NCBI GenBank assembly: GCA_951230915.1
Contig: OX579635.1
Span: forward strand, 26,660,001-26,724,000
DNA from: Antitrichia curtipendula
Taxonomy: Eukaryota; Streptophyta; Bryopsida; Hypnales; Leucodontaceae
Reading direction: 5' to 3'
DNA: 64,000 nt
Of the stretch, positions 1 to 12,685 are shown one piece after another (positions within the stretch are counted from its first letter, which is position 1; each line of letters begins with the position of its first letter). A program made the position numbers and the translations under genes. The notes under the pieces are model-generated. The model did no database searches. It saw only the letters and a program-made list of their open reading frames with translations, and was not told where the DNA came from.

Positions 1-423
1 CCAATGCAATTGTTCACGGACATCGATTGAAAATTGAGCTCCTCATTTTCCAATGCCCACCCCAGCAAGTAAATCAATTGAGCCTATTTTGTCTTATTTC
101 TTAGATTATGCGCAAAGCCGTCCATCAGGCCAGTATGTAAGTATGCTCTAAGTTATTAGGCTTGATTTTGAGAGAATTGTTTACAAGAAATGGTTTTGTA
201 TCTTGGAGGGGAAAATGTTTCAACCTACTAAACCCACTTAAATGCTAATCATGACTTGCCAAGCACGGACTGTATTTAGATTGCAAAGTCAAAGTCCTAT
301 TCTCTATTTACGTTTGCATACCATGATTGCAAAAAAAATTGTACAAGCAACAAGCCCCATACCTTGCTTTAAGGAGATTTTTTTGTTTCCCTTTGGACTG
401 CCGCCTAGGGAAGTGAATGTCAT
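1..423. other. AT-rich non-coding stretch
   Basis: No gene recognised. A 61-codon open frame at 242-427 runs into the end of the TTAA-family element that follows and has no recognisable motif, so I do not call it. Confidence 0.5.
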
Positions 424-427
424 TTAA

Positions 428-1097
428 TCCCTAAAGAACCAAAGAGACCACTTTAGGCTTTTTGAAAGCTTGGGCAAGCTCTATTGATTTCATAACTTGG
501 TGTTATGTAGAGTATTATTTTGTGGATAATAAAGATAGAAAAAACATATGAAGCTATCTTTTGCTATGAATTTCTTAAAAATTCAAAAAAATAATTAATT
601 AAAGGATATTAATTTTTTATTCTAACATTCTCATCATTAAGATTAAAAAATCTCAAATTCTACCAAAAGTTACTAGCATGTTAGTTTTATCTTTTATTCA
701 ATAATACCTTCCACTTTACAAAAGAAAATTTAATGAATATGAAAGTTTTTCTGGTTAAATTTTTTTATATTCATATTTTCAACCCGTTTTCCAACTTTTT
801 AATTAAAATGCACAAGTCATAGGACATATGTGTTTTTTTCTAAAAAATTTGAAAGAGAAAACTTCACCTTTTAGAAGGGCTAGAAAAAACTACATTTTAA
901 AGTTTAGGCACATTGATTATGCAATCGGTGGGTATATTTACTCTAAAATTTTAGAACAATGTACTTGAACAAGTTAACTAAAGTATCCTATAGTTGAATT
1001 TGTTAAAAAATTAATATTGATGAAGATTTTGACTTTGCTTTGGAGACAAGTATTTTGAAGCAATTTTGGGCCTCTTAACATAAAAGAATTTTAGGGA
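428..1097 (+). mobile_element. TTAA-flanked non-autonomous element (subtype F)
   Basis: The left end reads TTAA then TCCCTAAAGAACCAAAG; the right end reads TTTTAGGGA then TTAA (1098-1101). The inverted ends match over about 8 bases. The first 70 bases after the left end resemble 58577-58640, and the middle (600-715) resembles 60240-60350, so this is a repeated sequence and not a chance pair of ends. The last 270 bases resemble 35430-35705. No coding capacity. Assignment to the TTAA family rests on the ends and the repeat relations; the internal box seen in other subtypes is not clear here. Confidence 0.5.
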
Positions 1098-1101
1098 TTA
1101 A

Positions 1102-1609
1102 GGGTTAAGCTTAGAAGAATGTGGAAGCCAATTAGTGGCCCGTAGATGACCTTCAAATTTATTGTAGAAATGAAGAATGCACCTATTGGTTGAAAAATCA
1201 AATCATTTTTGGCAAAGTACCTTGGTGAAAGGTCTTGTTCTTTCAGGAATAGGTGGGTTAAGAGATAATCCAATATCTTGGGAGGACTTTGAAATTGAAT
1301 GTATGAAGGAATTGACAACATCGCGACTAATCTAATAGGATGTATTACATTTCGCTTTTTCATGCAATTTTCAAAGTTGGTTGAACTTGTGATCAACTTT
1401 CAACCTCCACACCTTTTGTTCTATATCTCTAATGTTTAAATTCATAAAAATTTGAATCTATAGGGCTTCAAAGAGTCTCAAGTTTTAGAATGTACTCCAT
1501 TGGTTGTCATATACACTTGCATATAGATTGTCAAAGGGGAAAAAACATACAATCAAGAATTAGACTAGTAGGATATCTCTAAGTTATACTAAACATTAAA
1601 TGTGCTTGC
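1102..1609. other. AT-rich non-coding stretch
   Basis: Nothing recognised on either strand. A 101-codon open frame on the minus strand (1091-1396) overlaps the end of a transposable element and has no motif I know. Confidence 0.4.
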
Positions 1610-2340
1610 GGGTGAATGCAAGAAAGACCGTCCACTTTGCGTAGCGTTTTCCACAGTACTCATGTTTTTTTTGGAAGTACTGTATAATTAGAAAACAATT
1701 TTAAAAAAATCTGAAAAATATGTTCAATGTATACACCTTTAAAAAGAAGTTACCTTAGGAAAGAAAAGCATAGAAAAATTCTCTAAGTAAGAGAACTGAA
1801 AAAGTGCAAAATCTCATGAAAATAGGTACTTTCACATTTTAATTTGTAAAAAATAGGAAAAACAATTTTTAAGGAAACTAAAAATTGGCCATTTGGGAGG
1901 ACTTTATAGGAAAGACATTTCACCAAAAAAATGATCTTGAAACAATTTTGAATGTTCAGAACTGCGCGCACAAGGGAGCCCTGTTTGCACGTATGTGGAG
2001 GGCATAAAATAAAATATTTTTAAATTTCCTTTGGTAGATACATGACTTCCTACTATGGGAATAGACCATAGAAATTTCAGATCTAGATCATTAAGTTTGG
2101 ATTCTCCCTAGTACTAAAACCCCCTAAATTGCAAAGTGTGACAAATTAGCTAAATTGAAATTTAAATATAAAATGATTTTTAAATATTTTCAAAAAATAA
2201 GGGATCTAAACAAGATCAGGTTATCCATCTCCAAAAAAAATTCAAGTTAATTGGATTCATTCTTCAAAAGTTATAGCCGATAACAAGTTCGACACGTCAA
2301 GTGTGACAAAAAATAGTACTAGTCTTTCTTGCATTCACCC
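1610..2340. mobile_element. 731-bp terminal-inverted-repeat element, non-autonomous
   Basis: A perfect 19-bp inverted repeat, GGGTGAATGCAAGAAAGAC at 1610-1628 and its complement at 2322-2340, bounds an AT-rich non-coding interior. The flanking octamers GTGCTTGC (1602-1609) and TTGCTTGG (2341-2348) agree at 6 of 8 positions, which would suit an 8-bp target-site duplication of the hAT type; the end sequence itself is not a textbook hAT end. Superfamily therefore open. No transposase. Confidence 0.5.
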
Positions 2341-5300
2341 TTGCTTGGCTTAGTTTTGAAGACATTTTCTTTCTTTTTTCTTGGTAAAATATATTATATT
2401 ATTTTTTCACATATTGAACGTAGCAAAAGATAGGAATTAATTATTTTTTTACTTAAATGTTCTACCAAAATAGACATGGTTAATTGGTTATATTTCTCTT
2501 AAATTAGGAATTCATTAAAATAGGTATTTTTCAAACATGATGTATTTCATTTACATGTAAGAAATACCTTTAGAAAACCACATAAATATTTTACTCAATA
2601 ATAATCATGGTTGGAATTTTTTCACATATAGAGAGAGAATTACATGTGATATTTTTACTATTTCATTGCATTCTACAAATACAAATAATAATGCTTCATC
2701 AACATAATTCTTATAAAAAAATACTCAAATCATTTTGTCTCACCAAGTTTGAGAAGGTTGAACCTATAAGGTAGGCACATCCAATTGTGCTTCTATTTCC
2801 TTATTCTTCTTACATTAGGGCCTTGAATGGCCACTTTAAAGAATTCTTTGAAGCACCTTTAGGTATTGAAAAATAATATGTTTATCCTCATCCAATAAGA
2901 TACTATCATCTGTTATGAAATGGGCTCCATTGAGATTATATTTGAGGCCTAAAAATGAGAGATTTATTATCATGTCTCCAATGATTATTTTGAAAAGTAT
3001 TTCCTACTATTTTTATGATGCATTTTGATGTCATTATTAAAATTATTGTTGAAGTTCAATTCTTAATTTCATGATTTGTTTATCTTTTGACGTCCTATAT
3101 GTAAGTTTAGTTTATCATCAACGAAGTACATCACACCATTAAAGACAGATGAAATTCCTATGAATTCCATTTTGTAATCAATTCAAATATTGGTAGGTAT
3201 AGAATAAACGTTATGAATATTGAAAGTTGATTATAAGTTCATCCAATATTTAAAGCTTCATGAGATACAAAGTGAATAATATTCCACTACATTGATTAGT
3301 TGCAACCATGTATATATCCTATTGCAAGCATTTTTGTGGTCATTTCTCTAGTTTTTATAGCCCATCTTTTTACTAGTTTTGCATAAATTGCTCACTTCAT
3401 CCAAAATAACTATTGATTCAACCACTTGAATATGTAAATATATGTTCTCACAATGAAGGTATATTTTAGCATCTCTTATTAAAATTTTGAAAAAGATATC
3501 CATTCAAAGTTGACTACACAAAAACCTATCTAATTTGAGGATAGGATCTGTCCCATTAGGGGACAATTGTTTTTTAGGGATAAGATGGAATTGAAACACA
3601 CTAACACTATTCCCAATAGTGAAATTGTTTTAGGAAGCAAACCAAACCATGTGATATGAATGACAGTTGAGTCTAAAACGGATCCAATACATTATTGTAC
3701 AAGAGTTTGCTATGATTGGCCATTAAACAAGTTGCTCTACAACTTTTACATCACTTATCCAAATAGAATGAATCAAAAAAATTTACATAGACAAAATACA
3801 ATCTATAAGAAGTAATTTTTTTTAAATTGTTTCAATTTTTTATTGTTGCTCATCCTTGCTTGCTTTTTGGTCTAGATAGCATGACTTTTATTATCAGACA
3901 CCGATTGTAATGAAAATTATATTCCTCCAGAGCTATTTAATCCTAAACGCCTAGAGTCTTCTCCATAATTGACAATTTGGAAAAAAATACTATAAAGTAC
4001 TATTTGAAAGAATATTTTGGAATTGATATACAAACAAGAATTGTAGATTTTGAATTTTTAGAATCTTTCCATATGGATTGATTTACCAATGCTATCACCA
4101 ACATATTTTAATGAATTTGAAGGGAAAATTGTATAATCCCTTCAAAATTCAGTGTCAAGCAAAATATTATCATTTTTGGAGTAAAACTTGTTGAAATGGA
4201 TTTCAAAGGAGGTTCGCTTGGCATGGTGGTTTTTGGGAACATTTATGTTCTTTTCATCTATGAACTCATTTTTGCAAATCTAGTTTTCAACTCAAGTCAA
4301 TGCAATTTTGACTTGGTCAATCACTTGACATACTTTCACATTTGTAGTTTTAGAAAAATGTGTAGTCTAATAACACTAAATTCAATCAATAGATAGGACA
4401 AGAACTTGATAAAGTATCTTCATGAATTAGGATGACTTTTGTCCAAGTGGGAACAAGAAAGAAACAAGATTATGAATCTGTTCATTGTCCAAAAGTTGGA
4501 CATTAGAGCGCTCTAAAGTTAGTTTTACTAATTTGAAAAAATATATCAAAAAATTATGTCAAAAATTGAAATCATAAGAACTTGCTCAAGCATTCAAGAG
4601 TCTTGAGGGAACTCTAAGACTTTAAGGCCTGTGAAACTCAACATTAAAAATACAACTTCTTCCCTTATCTAGTCTAATTCTCGTCTAATTTCACTTTACA
4701 TTGTTAAAGGTGATTGAATGAAAAGATTGGTTATTGATCATGACTCTCGATTAAGAAAATGATTTGTCTCTGCTCTAGATTATAATATTGATTTGGCCTA
4801 TTAGAGAGTGTAATACTAATTTATCAAAGGCACACTATTTGTAAAATAATTAAATGAGTGCAAATTTAAACATTATTGTATTATATTAGTTTTCACAAAA
4901 AATATTTTTTCATTGAAACACTCATTTTTAGGTGAAACTAATCTCTTACATTCACAAATAGGACAAAACATTGTAATGAAAAGAAAAAAAAATTGTCTAA
5001 AGAAGTGCTACAAGCATTCATTGTCAAGTGATTGATGGTGGATGGTCTTTCCTGCTACACAAGGATAATTGTAAAACAATACCAAAAGTAGAAAAGGTGG
5101 TATGTGGGCGCAAAAAATAGTGCCAAAGCATGGTATCCATGACCCATATTGACACTAGCTTGGTGCTAAACAAAGAAGAGTGACAATAAAGTGCTTGATA
5201 CGTTTAGAAGTTGGATGGACTTCTAAATTGTTCAAGCTTGACAAGTTGACATGACGTGCAAGGAGGGAGTAGTTGTCTAGCCTTTCAAAATATTGTATTG

Positions 5301-5939
5301 CATGTGCCTTCAAACTAGTCAATATTGCATATTTTTTTGTGAAGGAAGGGAGCAAATTTTTTAGGGCATTCAATATTATATTATTCTCTATTTTTTGTGT
5401 TTATTGAAAAAATAATTTCTAAAATTTTGGCATTTAAAAAAATTGACCAAACTTGCCTTACAATTGTAGTAGTTGAAGAACTAATTAAACACTTCAATTA
5501 GTCCTTTAAGCACTAGGGTGTTTTTCCTCAAAAAGTATCCATAATTGACACTTTCAACTAAGTATAGTTGAATATAAAAATATTTTTCAAACTTTCAACT
5601 ATACAAAATTGTACTAGAATCACACAAGAATTGGTAAAAGAATAAATCAATGTAGCTCGATTCAACTTTGCAGAGAAGGAAATACTATCCATCTTTGGAA
5701 ACTTTTACTCATGGGTAGGTGGCTATGTTAGTTACATGTATGCCAATCTTCAAAGATAATAGAGGATGTCTAATAAACAACGACTATTTGAGCAAGATTT
5801 CAATTATTTCGAGAACTCATTTTTTAGAAGAATCAAAATTCCAATATTCAACACAAAGTTTAAAAAAAAATTAAGTACAAAAAAAGAATAAGAAAAAGAA
5901 AAAGCTCATGAATACATACTAGAATTTGTACTAATGGTT
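2341..5939. other. AT-rich decayed sequence, no gene seen
   Basis: Stops are dense in all frames and the few 60-75 codon open frames show no domain. Parts (about 2.8-4.4 kb) read like very old mobile DNA but no conserved motif survives. At 4613-4690 and 5100-5370 I also see nothing callable. Confidence 0.4.
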
Positions 5940-6032
5940 CTAAAATGGTTCTAAAATTGCCATTTGTAGTGCATTGGAAAAGTATTTTTTCATTTTTCAA
6001 CTTTGCATTATTTCTTTATACAATTATGAGAA

Positions 6033-6084
<52 letters not shown>

Positions 6085-6870
6085 AAGTTCATTCAACCTC
6101 ATAGATATATACACATACGTATACACATATATTTCAAAGATGACTTCATATGTCTACTACAAGTTATAAAATTTTCAAAAATCTGAAATTTTCACCATGG
6201 ATGTATATTAAAGTGTATAATATCATTGTATAAATCAAAGTTACTACGACACTTAAATATTAGAAAATCAAACCAACCATGGTTATAGGCCCAAAGTTCA
6301 TATTGCTACAAAATATTGAAAATTTCCAATTTTTCCAATTTTCCAATTGGAGTAGAAACTATATTTAATAAGCTTTGTTTAATTTGTTGGACTCAAATTC
6401 AAAAAATAGCATTTTCATGGCTAAAATTCACATCAAGAATAAAGAGCAAGAATTGGACAAAACGTTGTCTACAAGTGTGATCCGTGGATTAAGCATTTTT
6501 AAAATTAAAATTTTTTTTTAAAACTTTATTTTGACACAAAGGAAAAACAACAACTGGTGGAGACACGACCAACCTAACCTATGAATCTTCTTCTTTAGAA
6601 GAGTCAATAATTCCATAACGAGAGAAATTGCAAATCTAACTTTTTCATTGAAAATGTATTCAAGCAACTTCCCAAAATAAAATTGCATGAAGAAAACGTC
6701 TTTTTCCCATCTTATAAACTTACAAACTTTTGTGAAGTCATCCGAAGCCACATTTAGTATAATCTTGAAACACATGGACAATTTCCATTGTTTAAAAGAA
6801 ACAATACACATAACCAAAGGCATCAATCCCTGGTGGCAATATTTTCATTTTCTAAAACAATATTTCTGAA
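5940..6870. repeat. Decayed dispersed repeat (subtype E), copy 1
   Basis: Long stretches match 18840-19470 and 58060-58580: shared landmarks are the segment on a 'GTCTACAACAAGTTATAAAA' pattern near 6150, 'ACCATGGTTATAGGCCCAAAG' cut short at 6276-6296, and the 'CTTCTTCTTTAGAAGAGTCAATAA' region near 6585-6610. The copy at 58026 begins with TTAA-CCCTG, so this may be another subtype of the TTAA family. Overlapping open frames of 60-102 codons here are within repeat sequence and are not called. Confidence 0.5.
6033..6083. repeat. Compound microsatellite (TG)n(TA)n(CA)n
   Basis: Alternating TG, then TA, then CA units give a 51-bp near-perfect palindrome that could extrude as a cruciform or take Z-form. 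Short open frames reading through it (IYIYIY repeats) are artefacts of the repeat. Confidence 0.85.
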
Positions 6871-6949
6871 CTATTCTTTCCATTTCCCTCTTATTTTTTA
6901 AAATAAATTTTTGTTTTATTTTCTAAAAGAAAGATTTAATTAATTAAAT

Positions 6950-7684
6950 AATTTGTTTGATACAAATGGACAAATTCCCATTGATGAAAGGAACAGAACA
7001 CAGAAGCAGGGGACAAGTCCTTGCCAATTTCTTTTCCTTAAAGAACTTTGGCAAGAGTCCTCCGCCGCGTTTAGTAAAGCACTGTATTGTACAGAAGGGG
7101 TTTAGTGGTTTACTAAAAACCCTGGAACAATAAAGCCCCAAAGAACTGATTTCAAGTTCTGCGCAGCTAACTTACGTTAACTTATGCGTCCTGTGCGGCT
7201 GTGCCTGACCCAGTGATTCTGTGAAGTCCCGCAATCCCTACCACTGCGCTGCCTTTGCACAGACACAACTTCTTATTAGTAAAGAATGAACGCCGCCACT
7301 CCGTCAATTCAGTGCAATTACCGACAACTCTACCAACTAGGGCTGACGCCAATATTGTACAGTAGAGTAGAGGAAGCATTAATTGGCCTTCAGTCAGAGA
7401 GAAAAAAAAACAGGACTGAGTTCAGTGTAGACTCACTGTGGACTGAGTGTGGACTGGAGTTGCGTTAAGTTTATGATTTTGCCACCAAACTAAATTATTA
7501 ATAAGTTCCGTGTAATCCTGCCCAACTGCTGCTGCACTGCTGCGCGGGACTCCCGTCTTGACAGACAGACAGACAGAGGCAGGGCCCCCAAAGACGCAAT
7601 CCAGGTGCACTCACTGGCCGGGGGGAAGGATTTCCGCTTCACTTAACAACACGAGCCGCTGGACACTTTTAAAGGGGATCCGTC
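6950..7684. other. GC-richer low-copy-looking island
   Basis: Base composition changes sharply from the AT-rich flanks. The stretch contains a short (GACA)n run at 7558-7577 and several overlapping 60-70 codon open frames on both strands, none with a recognisable domain. It could be an old gene flank or remnant of a GC-rich element. I cannot assign a gene. Confidence 0.35.
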
Positions 7685-8189
7685 ATGTGCACCTGGAAGA
7701 GACGCTCTGCTCATTGCGATCTAACTTACAGCTTTCCAAGATTTTCAAGCTCAGAAATCTTGGGCAGTGGTAGATAAGAGCATCCCCACCCGTCTTGTAA
7801 AACGGATGGCTTGTTGCCACCGGCTTGCAAAATTGCCCCACCCATCTTGCATAATGGATGAACTTGTTAAGAGGCCCAGCCAAAAGCCTCTAGTGGCTTG
7901 CAAAATTGGTCTCTTTTGCAAGCCAAAGGACGGCTTGCAATTGGCTTGCAAACCGCATGAGACAAGCACCTTTTTTCACTTTTCCAACAAACAAAGACTT
8001 GATCCGTAAATGTGGATGTAGCCGATTGGATGGTGATGGCCTCTTAAGAGGCTATGGGTCGGGCAACCCATCTTCCGTGGCTTGCAAATTGGATTGATTG
8101 GCTTGCAAATTGGCTTACATTTTGTAGGACGGGTGGTGATGCTCTAAATAGGTGGCACAATTAGGAGAGTGTCTCTTCCAGGTGCACAT
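7685..8189. repeat. 24-bp inverted repeat enclosing a MITE
   Basis: ATGTGCACCTGGAAGAGAC followed by G/A-CTCT occurs at 7685-7708 and, inverted, at 8166-8189, with one mismatch. The Tourist-like MITE at 7778-8144 lies between. Removing the MITE leaves about 138 bp, so this may be a small foldback element that later received the MITE. Confidence 0.5.
7778..8144. mobile_element. Tourist-like MITE (PIF/Harbinger type)
   Basis: The 367-bp element is bounded by inverted ends starting GAGCATC(C/A)CCACCCGTC at 7778 and ending in the complement at 8144. It is flanked on both sides by TAA (7775-7777 and 8145-8147), the 3-bp target duplication typical of PIF/Harbinger. The interior carries several degenerate copies of a GGCTTGCAAA motif (near 7824, 7898, 7932, 7945, 8081, 8100). 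No coding capacity; open frames crossing it are not genes. Its ends differ from those of the PIF/Harbinger element at 26330-32329, so that element is not its obvious source. Confidence 0.75.
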
Positions 8190-8229
8190 ACCTTCATCAC
8201 CATCTTGGAAGGGGTTAGGGCTAATTGAA

Positions 8230-9138
8230 CCCCTAAAGGTTTTTGACTATGTTTTCACTAAAAACGCTCCAAAACTGCCACTTGTGTACAAATATCAAAT
8301 TTTAGAAAAAAAAACATTTATGGACAAATTAACCATAGGATCTTGTAGAAAGCTGATTTGAAAAGATGTGGGAAAAATTTCAGAAATTTCCACCATGTAG
8401 ATTGCAAGACATTAGTGTTTGAAGTGACAACAATCCTTATTTTGGCTTTGCAAAAAAACTAGCAAGTGCACTTCACAAGGTCACATTTGTATGAAAAAAT
8501 GTCCAAAACGGTAGTGACTATTCAGATTCATTTTTAAAGGCAAGTTACCTACATGCTTGAAAAGTTTCAAGATCATTTGGAATTATACAACATATAGGAA
8601 AAAAATAGTAAGTGGAAAGAAGTAGAGAATGATTCAAAATCTTAACAATTTATTTATGGAATTGAAAAATACCAACCTCAATGGTTGTAATGTTGTAATA
8701 AACAATCTACACTTCTTTTTTTAATTTATTTTTCCAAAATATTGAAAATTTAGTTAAATAAAGGACTTCGAAATTTATCCTAGAGTAGAGATTCCATAAC
8801 TTTCTACAAACTACCTGCAAACTAAAATTCCTCATAACTTTCATTTCATTAATCAAATGGAATGATTCAAAGCTTTCCACATACATATAAATTTAGAAAC
8901 GAAAACTCAAACTTTTATTTTTTTTAAAAGTGTTTTATAATGAAGTTTATTTAACTACTAAGCAATAAAAACTACATATCATATAATAACTTTTAATCAT
9001 GTAGTAAAAATTTATGAAAATTGTTGGGCCTTAAAGTTATTCCTTGGGCACATCTTGTGTGAAAATTTCAAGGAAATAAAATAAAAGTTCCATTTGTAGT
9101 GAGCTGTCCAAAATCACTATGTTGCAAAAAAAAGCAAT
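8230..9138 (+). mobile_element. TTAA-family element, subtype A, copy 1 (forward)
   Basis: The left end is CCCCTAAAGG after TGAA (a TTAA variant). The interior follows subtype A from end to end: 'CACTAAAAACGCTCC' near the left end, the conserved internal box at about 8390 (160 bp in), and the 'TCCTTGGGCACATCTTG' region near the right end. The right end runs directly into copy 2 in the opposite orientation; its own right terminus is not preserved. Non-coding. Confidence 0.65.
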
Positions 9139-9142
9139 TTAA

Positions 9143-10039
9143 CCCTTAATCCCTCAAGCACCAAACTGTGGGTTTCTTTGGCAATATAGCAATTTGGAGC
9201 AACTCACTACAAACGGATTTTTTTTTTCTTTGAAATTTTCACACATGTTCCCAAGGAATAGCTCTAAGGTGCAACAATTTTTATAAATTTTGATTACAAG
9301 TTTAAAAAATTAATTAATTAATATGTAGTTTTCAATAGTTGGCAATTGACTTAGAAAAATCACTTTTCTAAGAAATGAAATTTTGATCATGGTTTTCTAG
9401 ATTTATATATATGTGGAACATTTCTAATCATTCCATTTCGATTAACAAGATGAAAGTTATGAAGAGTTTTAGTTTGTTGGTAGTTATGAATTCACTTGTT
9501 CTAAAATAAACTACAAAGTCCTTTATTTAATTCAATTTTTTATATTTTTTGAAAAAAATAAAATCATAGGATGTAGATTGTTTATTATAACATTACAACC
9601 ATTGAGATGGCATTTTTCAATTCATAGCTAAATCATTCTCTACTTTTTTCTACTTACTATATTTTTCCTATGTGTTCTGCAATTCCAAATGATCTAAATT
9701 TCTTCAAGCATGTAGCCAACTTGCTTTGAAGACTGAATCCAAAGAAGCACCAACAACATGGACATTTTTTCATATAAATATGACCTTGTGAACTGTAGCT
9801 ACCTAGTGTCTTGCTGGGCCCAAAGAAAGAGTTTTGTCACTTCAAATGCTAATATCTTGCAATCTGCGCGTAGTGGAAATTTTTGAAATTTTTTCCACAT
9901 CTTCAAACCAACATATTACAAGATCTTATAGTTAAATGTGTCCATAAATGGGTTTTTTCCTTCTAAATATGGTATCTTTATTAGAAATGGCATTTTTGGA
10001 GCATTTTTGGTGAAAACATAGTAAAAAAACTTTATGGGA
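9143..10039 (-). mobile_element. TTAA-family element, subtype A, copy 2 (reverse)
   Basis: Begins with TTAA (9139-9142) then CCCTTAATCCC, runs as the inverted counterpart of the preceding copy over about 0.9 kb, and ends TTTATGGGA followed by TAAA (10040-10043). The conserved internal box lies at about 9855-9876, some 163 bp from the right end, which is this copy's left end. Together with copy 1 it forms a 1.8-kb inverted repeat. Confidence 0.65.
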
Positions 10040-10043
10040 TAAA

Positions 10044-11769
10044 AGACATTTAATGGATGGGCTTGGTCAAACTTCATTACATTTCTACATCAAACACACA
10101 TATTAAAATTGACATTTTTCACGTGTAGTAACACATGTCTAAAATTTAATCTCATTTTTTCATTATTAAAATAATCAAATTGAATTTCATATGATTTTCA
10201 AAAGATTTATTTTGGGAAAAATCATAGTAATTACAAAATGCTTGAAATAACATGAAATTCTTAACAAGAAAAATAAAAATAATCATGGTGACAAATATCA
10301 TGGTGTAATTAATCATGTCTTCTTGAAATGACACACAAAGAAATTCAATAGAATAAGTTCAAAAGTAATGTATATTCAGCTTTGAAGATGCTATCTCTTA
10401 GTTAAGCTTTAAAACATTTAAAAATCAAGAATCATGTAAAAATTTAGATTTTGACTTTCAAAATGTTTGTGGGGCTTGAAGTGTCTTCTTAGGATTAATT
10501 TGAGGCATCTTCAATGGATGTGGTATGTTAGCCTTCACAAATATAATTTTTAGCTTCTTATTGGTATACAATAAGAGCTTGAAATTATTATCATTGGAAG
10601 CACATCTCATAGGACTTTGTACAATTGAGTAGGTTTAAAAAAGAATTCAAATTTCTAAAAAATGACAAATATGAGTGCAAGATGTGTGTTCCAATAGTTG
10701 TTTGAACCTAAAGATCAGGCAGGGCTCTAGGTCTAATCTACTATTGAACAACTCATGTCTAGGCTAGGAACCCATCAGAAATTCAAGCCTCATAATTATC
10801 TAACCTCATTACTCTTCTACTTGATATGGTTTTCATCAATTTTCTCTTGATTGTTCCTCACATAGCCTACCATGCATCACTTCTAAAACTCTAAAAGCGT
10901 GCCAAAAGTCTCCAACCACCTCTCTCCCATCTTGAAGGTTGGGCCCAACCTTGTTAATACAAGGTAACACACTTATGATCCTATTGCCCATGAACACGTG
11001 CTTCCACTTCATTGACCAAGAGTTTTTCTTGATGATTCTTTGCTACAATACCCAACCACCCATGCTTTGTAAATTTTGTAAATTCAATACTGAATCTTCT
11101 TCTAAATCAAAATACACCACTTGATAGCTGATTTGGTTATCTTGAGAATAAGTTCAAGTTCAAGTGACTCTTCACATTCCCTAGTCCATAAATGGTTGTT
11201 CATAAAATTGGACTAATCCATTTTGGGTTGTTCAAAATTTAAAGGGTCAAACTCATACTAGTAATACCTTACTTGGCATCTTTAATTTGCAAATAAATAT
11301 AAATGAATGTTTTTATAAAAAATTGTGAGATGAAACCATATATTATTTATAAATCATTGTCCCCTAAAGTGTTTTTAATGTGTTTTAGCCATGCGTTATC
11401 CCAAACCACCATTCTTGAAATTTTTATAAATTTTAGAAAAAATATATTCATTACTAGTTTGGTATTGGAAACTCACAATTCTTTGAAGTCCAACTCCATC
11501 GGACTTCACATAGTTGAACATCATTTATAAGTTCAATACTGTCCTTTAAATCATGTTTGAGTTTTAGATTTTTATGTCTATAACACAAGACTTTGTATTG
11601 TCTATCAATGTCAAAAATCTCAATCAACATATGTGAAAAATAAGTGTTTTTATTTTAAAAGTAATACATTTTAAACTATAATAATATTTTTTATTCTTAA
11701 ATGCCTTCAACTATGACCTTCAAGCAAAATTTAGCATTTATGTAATTGACTTATAAAATTTTGACATCC
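10044..11769. other. AT-rich unrecognised stretch
   Basis: No gene supported. The segment 10680-11130 is slightly less AT-rich, but both strands are broken by stops and I see no motif. Open frames of 60-75 codons at 10939 and 11303 are not convincing. Confidence 0.35.
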
Positions 11770-11773
11770 TGAA

Positions 11774-12330
11774 CCCCTAAAGGACTAGGTCACATTTTGG
11801 GGCATGAATTGTTAAAAAAATGCCCCTTTTAAGTGTTATGAGATAAGAAAAGAACAAAAATACTTTGCAAAAAAATTAAACTATACAAACTTATAGTAGA
11901 GTGCTAATTTGCTATGGGAACGAGTGGAAAAAATCTTAAAACTTTGATAATGTGGATTGAAAGATTAAAGTGTTTGAATTTAGAAGAATTTGTTTTCCAA
12001 CCATGATTGACAGGACCAACAAATCTTAGAATGAGATTTTTGCATTGTAGATAGAATTTTTTTTGACAATTGCCTGCAACATTGTATTAGCTACATGCCT
12101 ACCAAATTTTAAAAGAAGATCATTATTATAGATGTTGTTGAATGTTGCCTACCTTGTCCCATAATTTTGGGCAACATAAATTTTGATTTGGGCATCCAAT
12201 TGGAAAAAATATATATTTTAACATGGCAATACATGTCTGCACCTTATGTCTAGATATGAAAAAGATTCATTTAAAATTGAATTTGTAGGAACCTACAAAA
12301 TTTTGAATTAGTTGTTCAACAATCACTTTA
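11774..12330 (+). mobile_element. TTAA-family element, subtype C, right-truncated
   Basis: Left end CCCCTAAAGGACTAGG follows TGAA. The internal box (weakly kept) lies at about 11946, 172 bp in. It aligns with the complete subtype C copy at 56029-56971 (shared 'CATGCCTACCAAATTT', 'GGGCAACATAA', 'GGAACCTAC' steps) but no right terminus is visible. The right boundary is approximate. Confidence 0.5.
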
Positions 12331-12685
12331 TTTTTTAGGGATAAATATCTATGTTAATAAACAATTTTTATATGAATGTTGATTTTAAATAAAAATAAAT
12401 AATAAATAAAAATGATTAATTTTTATAAATAATGTAATTAATATATATTTAGTATTATATTTTAATACATGAATGAAATCAAACATAAAAGATTTAATGA
12501 GTAAAATAAATTATAATTTGAACATTAATAATTAGCATAAAAATAAAAATCCATAAGATGCAATATAATTGTGTAATTTGGATTATAGAATATAGGACTT
12601 CTATTGGAAATAATATGAAAATTGAAATATAAAAAATGAAATGAAAATTAAGCATGTTAAATTGTATTATTTGGGATCAAATCAG
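12331..12685. other. AT-rich spacer
   Basis: Very AT-rich, no reading frame or repeat I can name. Confidence 0.4.

Noticed and set aside
3090..3150. Minus-strand reading VFNGVMYFVDD, resembling reverse transcriptase motifs
   Set aside because: Single short match with no neighbouring domain in any frame; likely chance, although very old copia DNA cannot be excluded.
5945..6186. Two overlapping 70-74 codon frames with Ile-Tyr repeats
   Set aside because: They read through the TG/TA/CA microsatellite.
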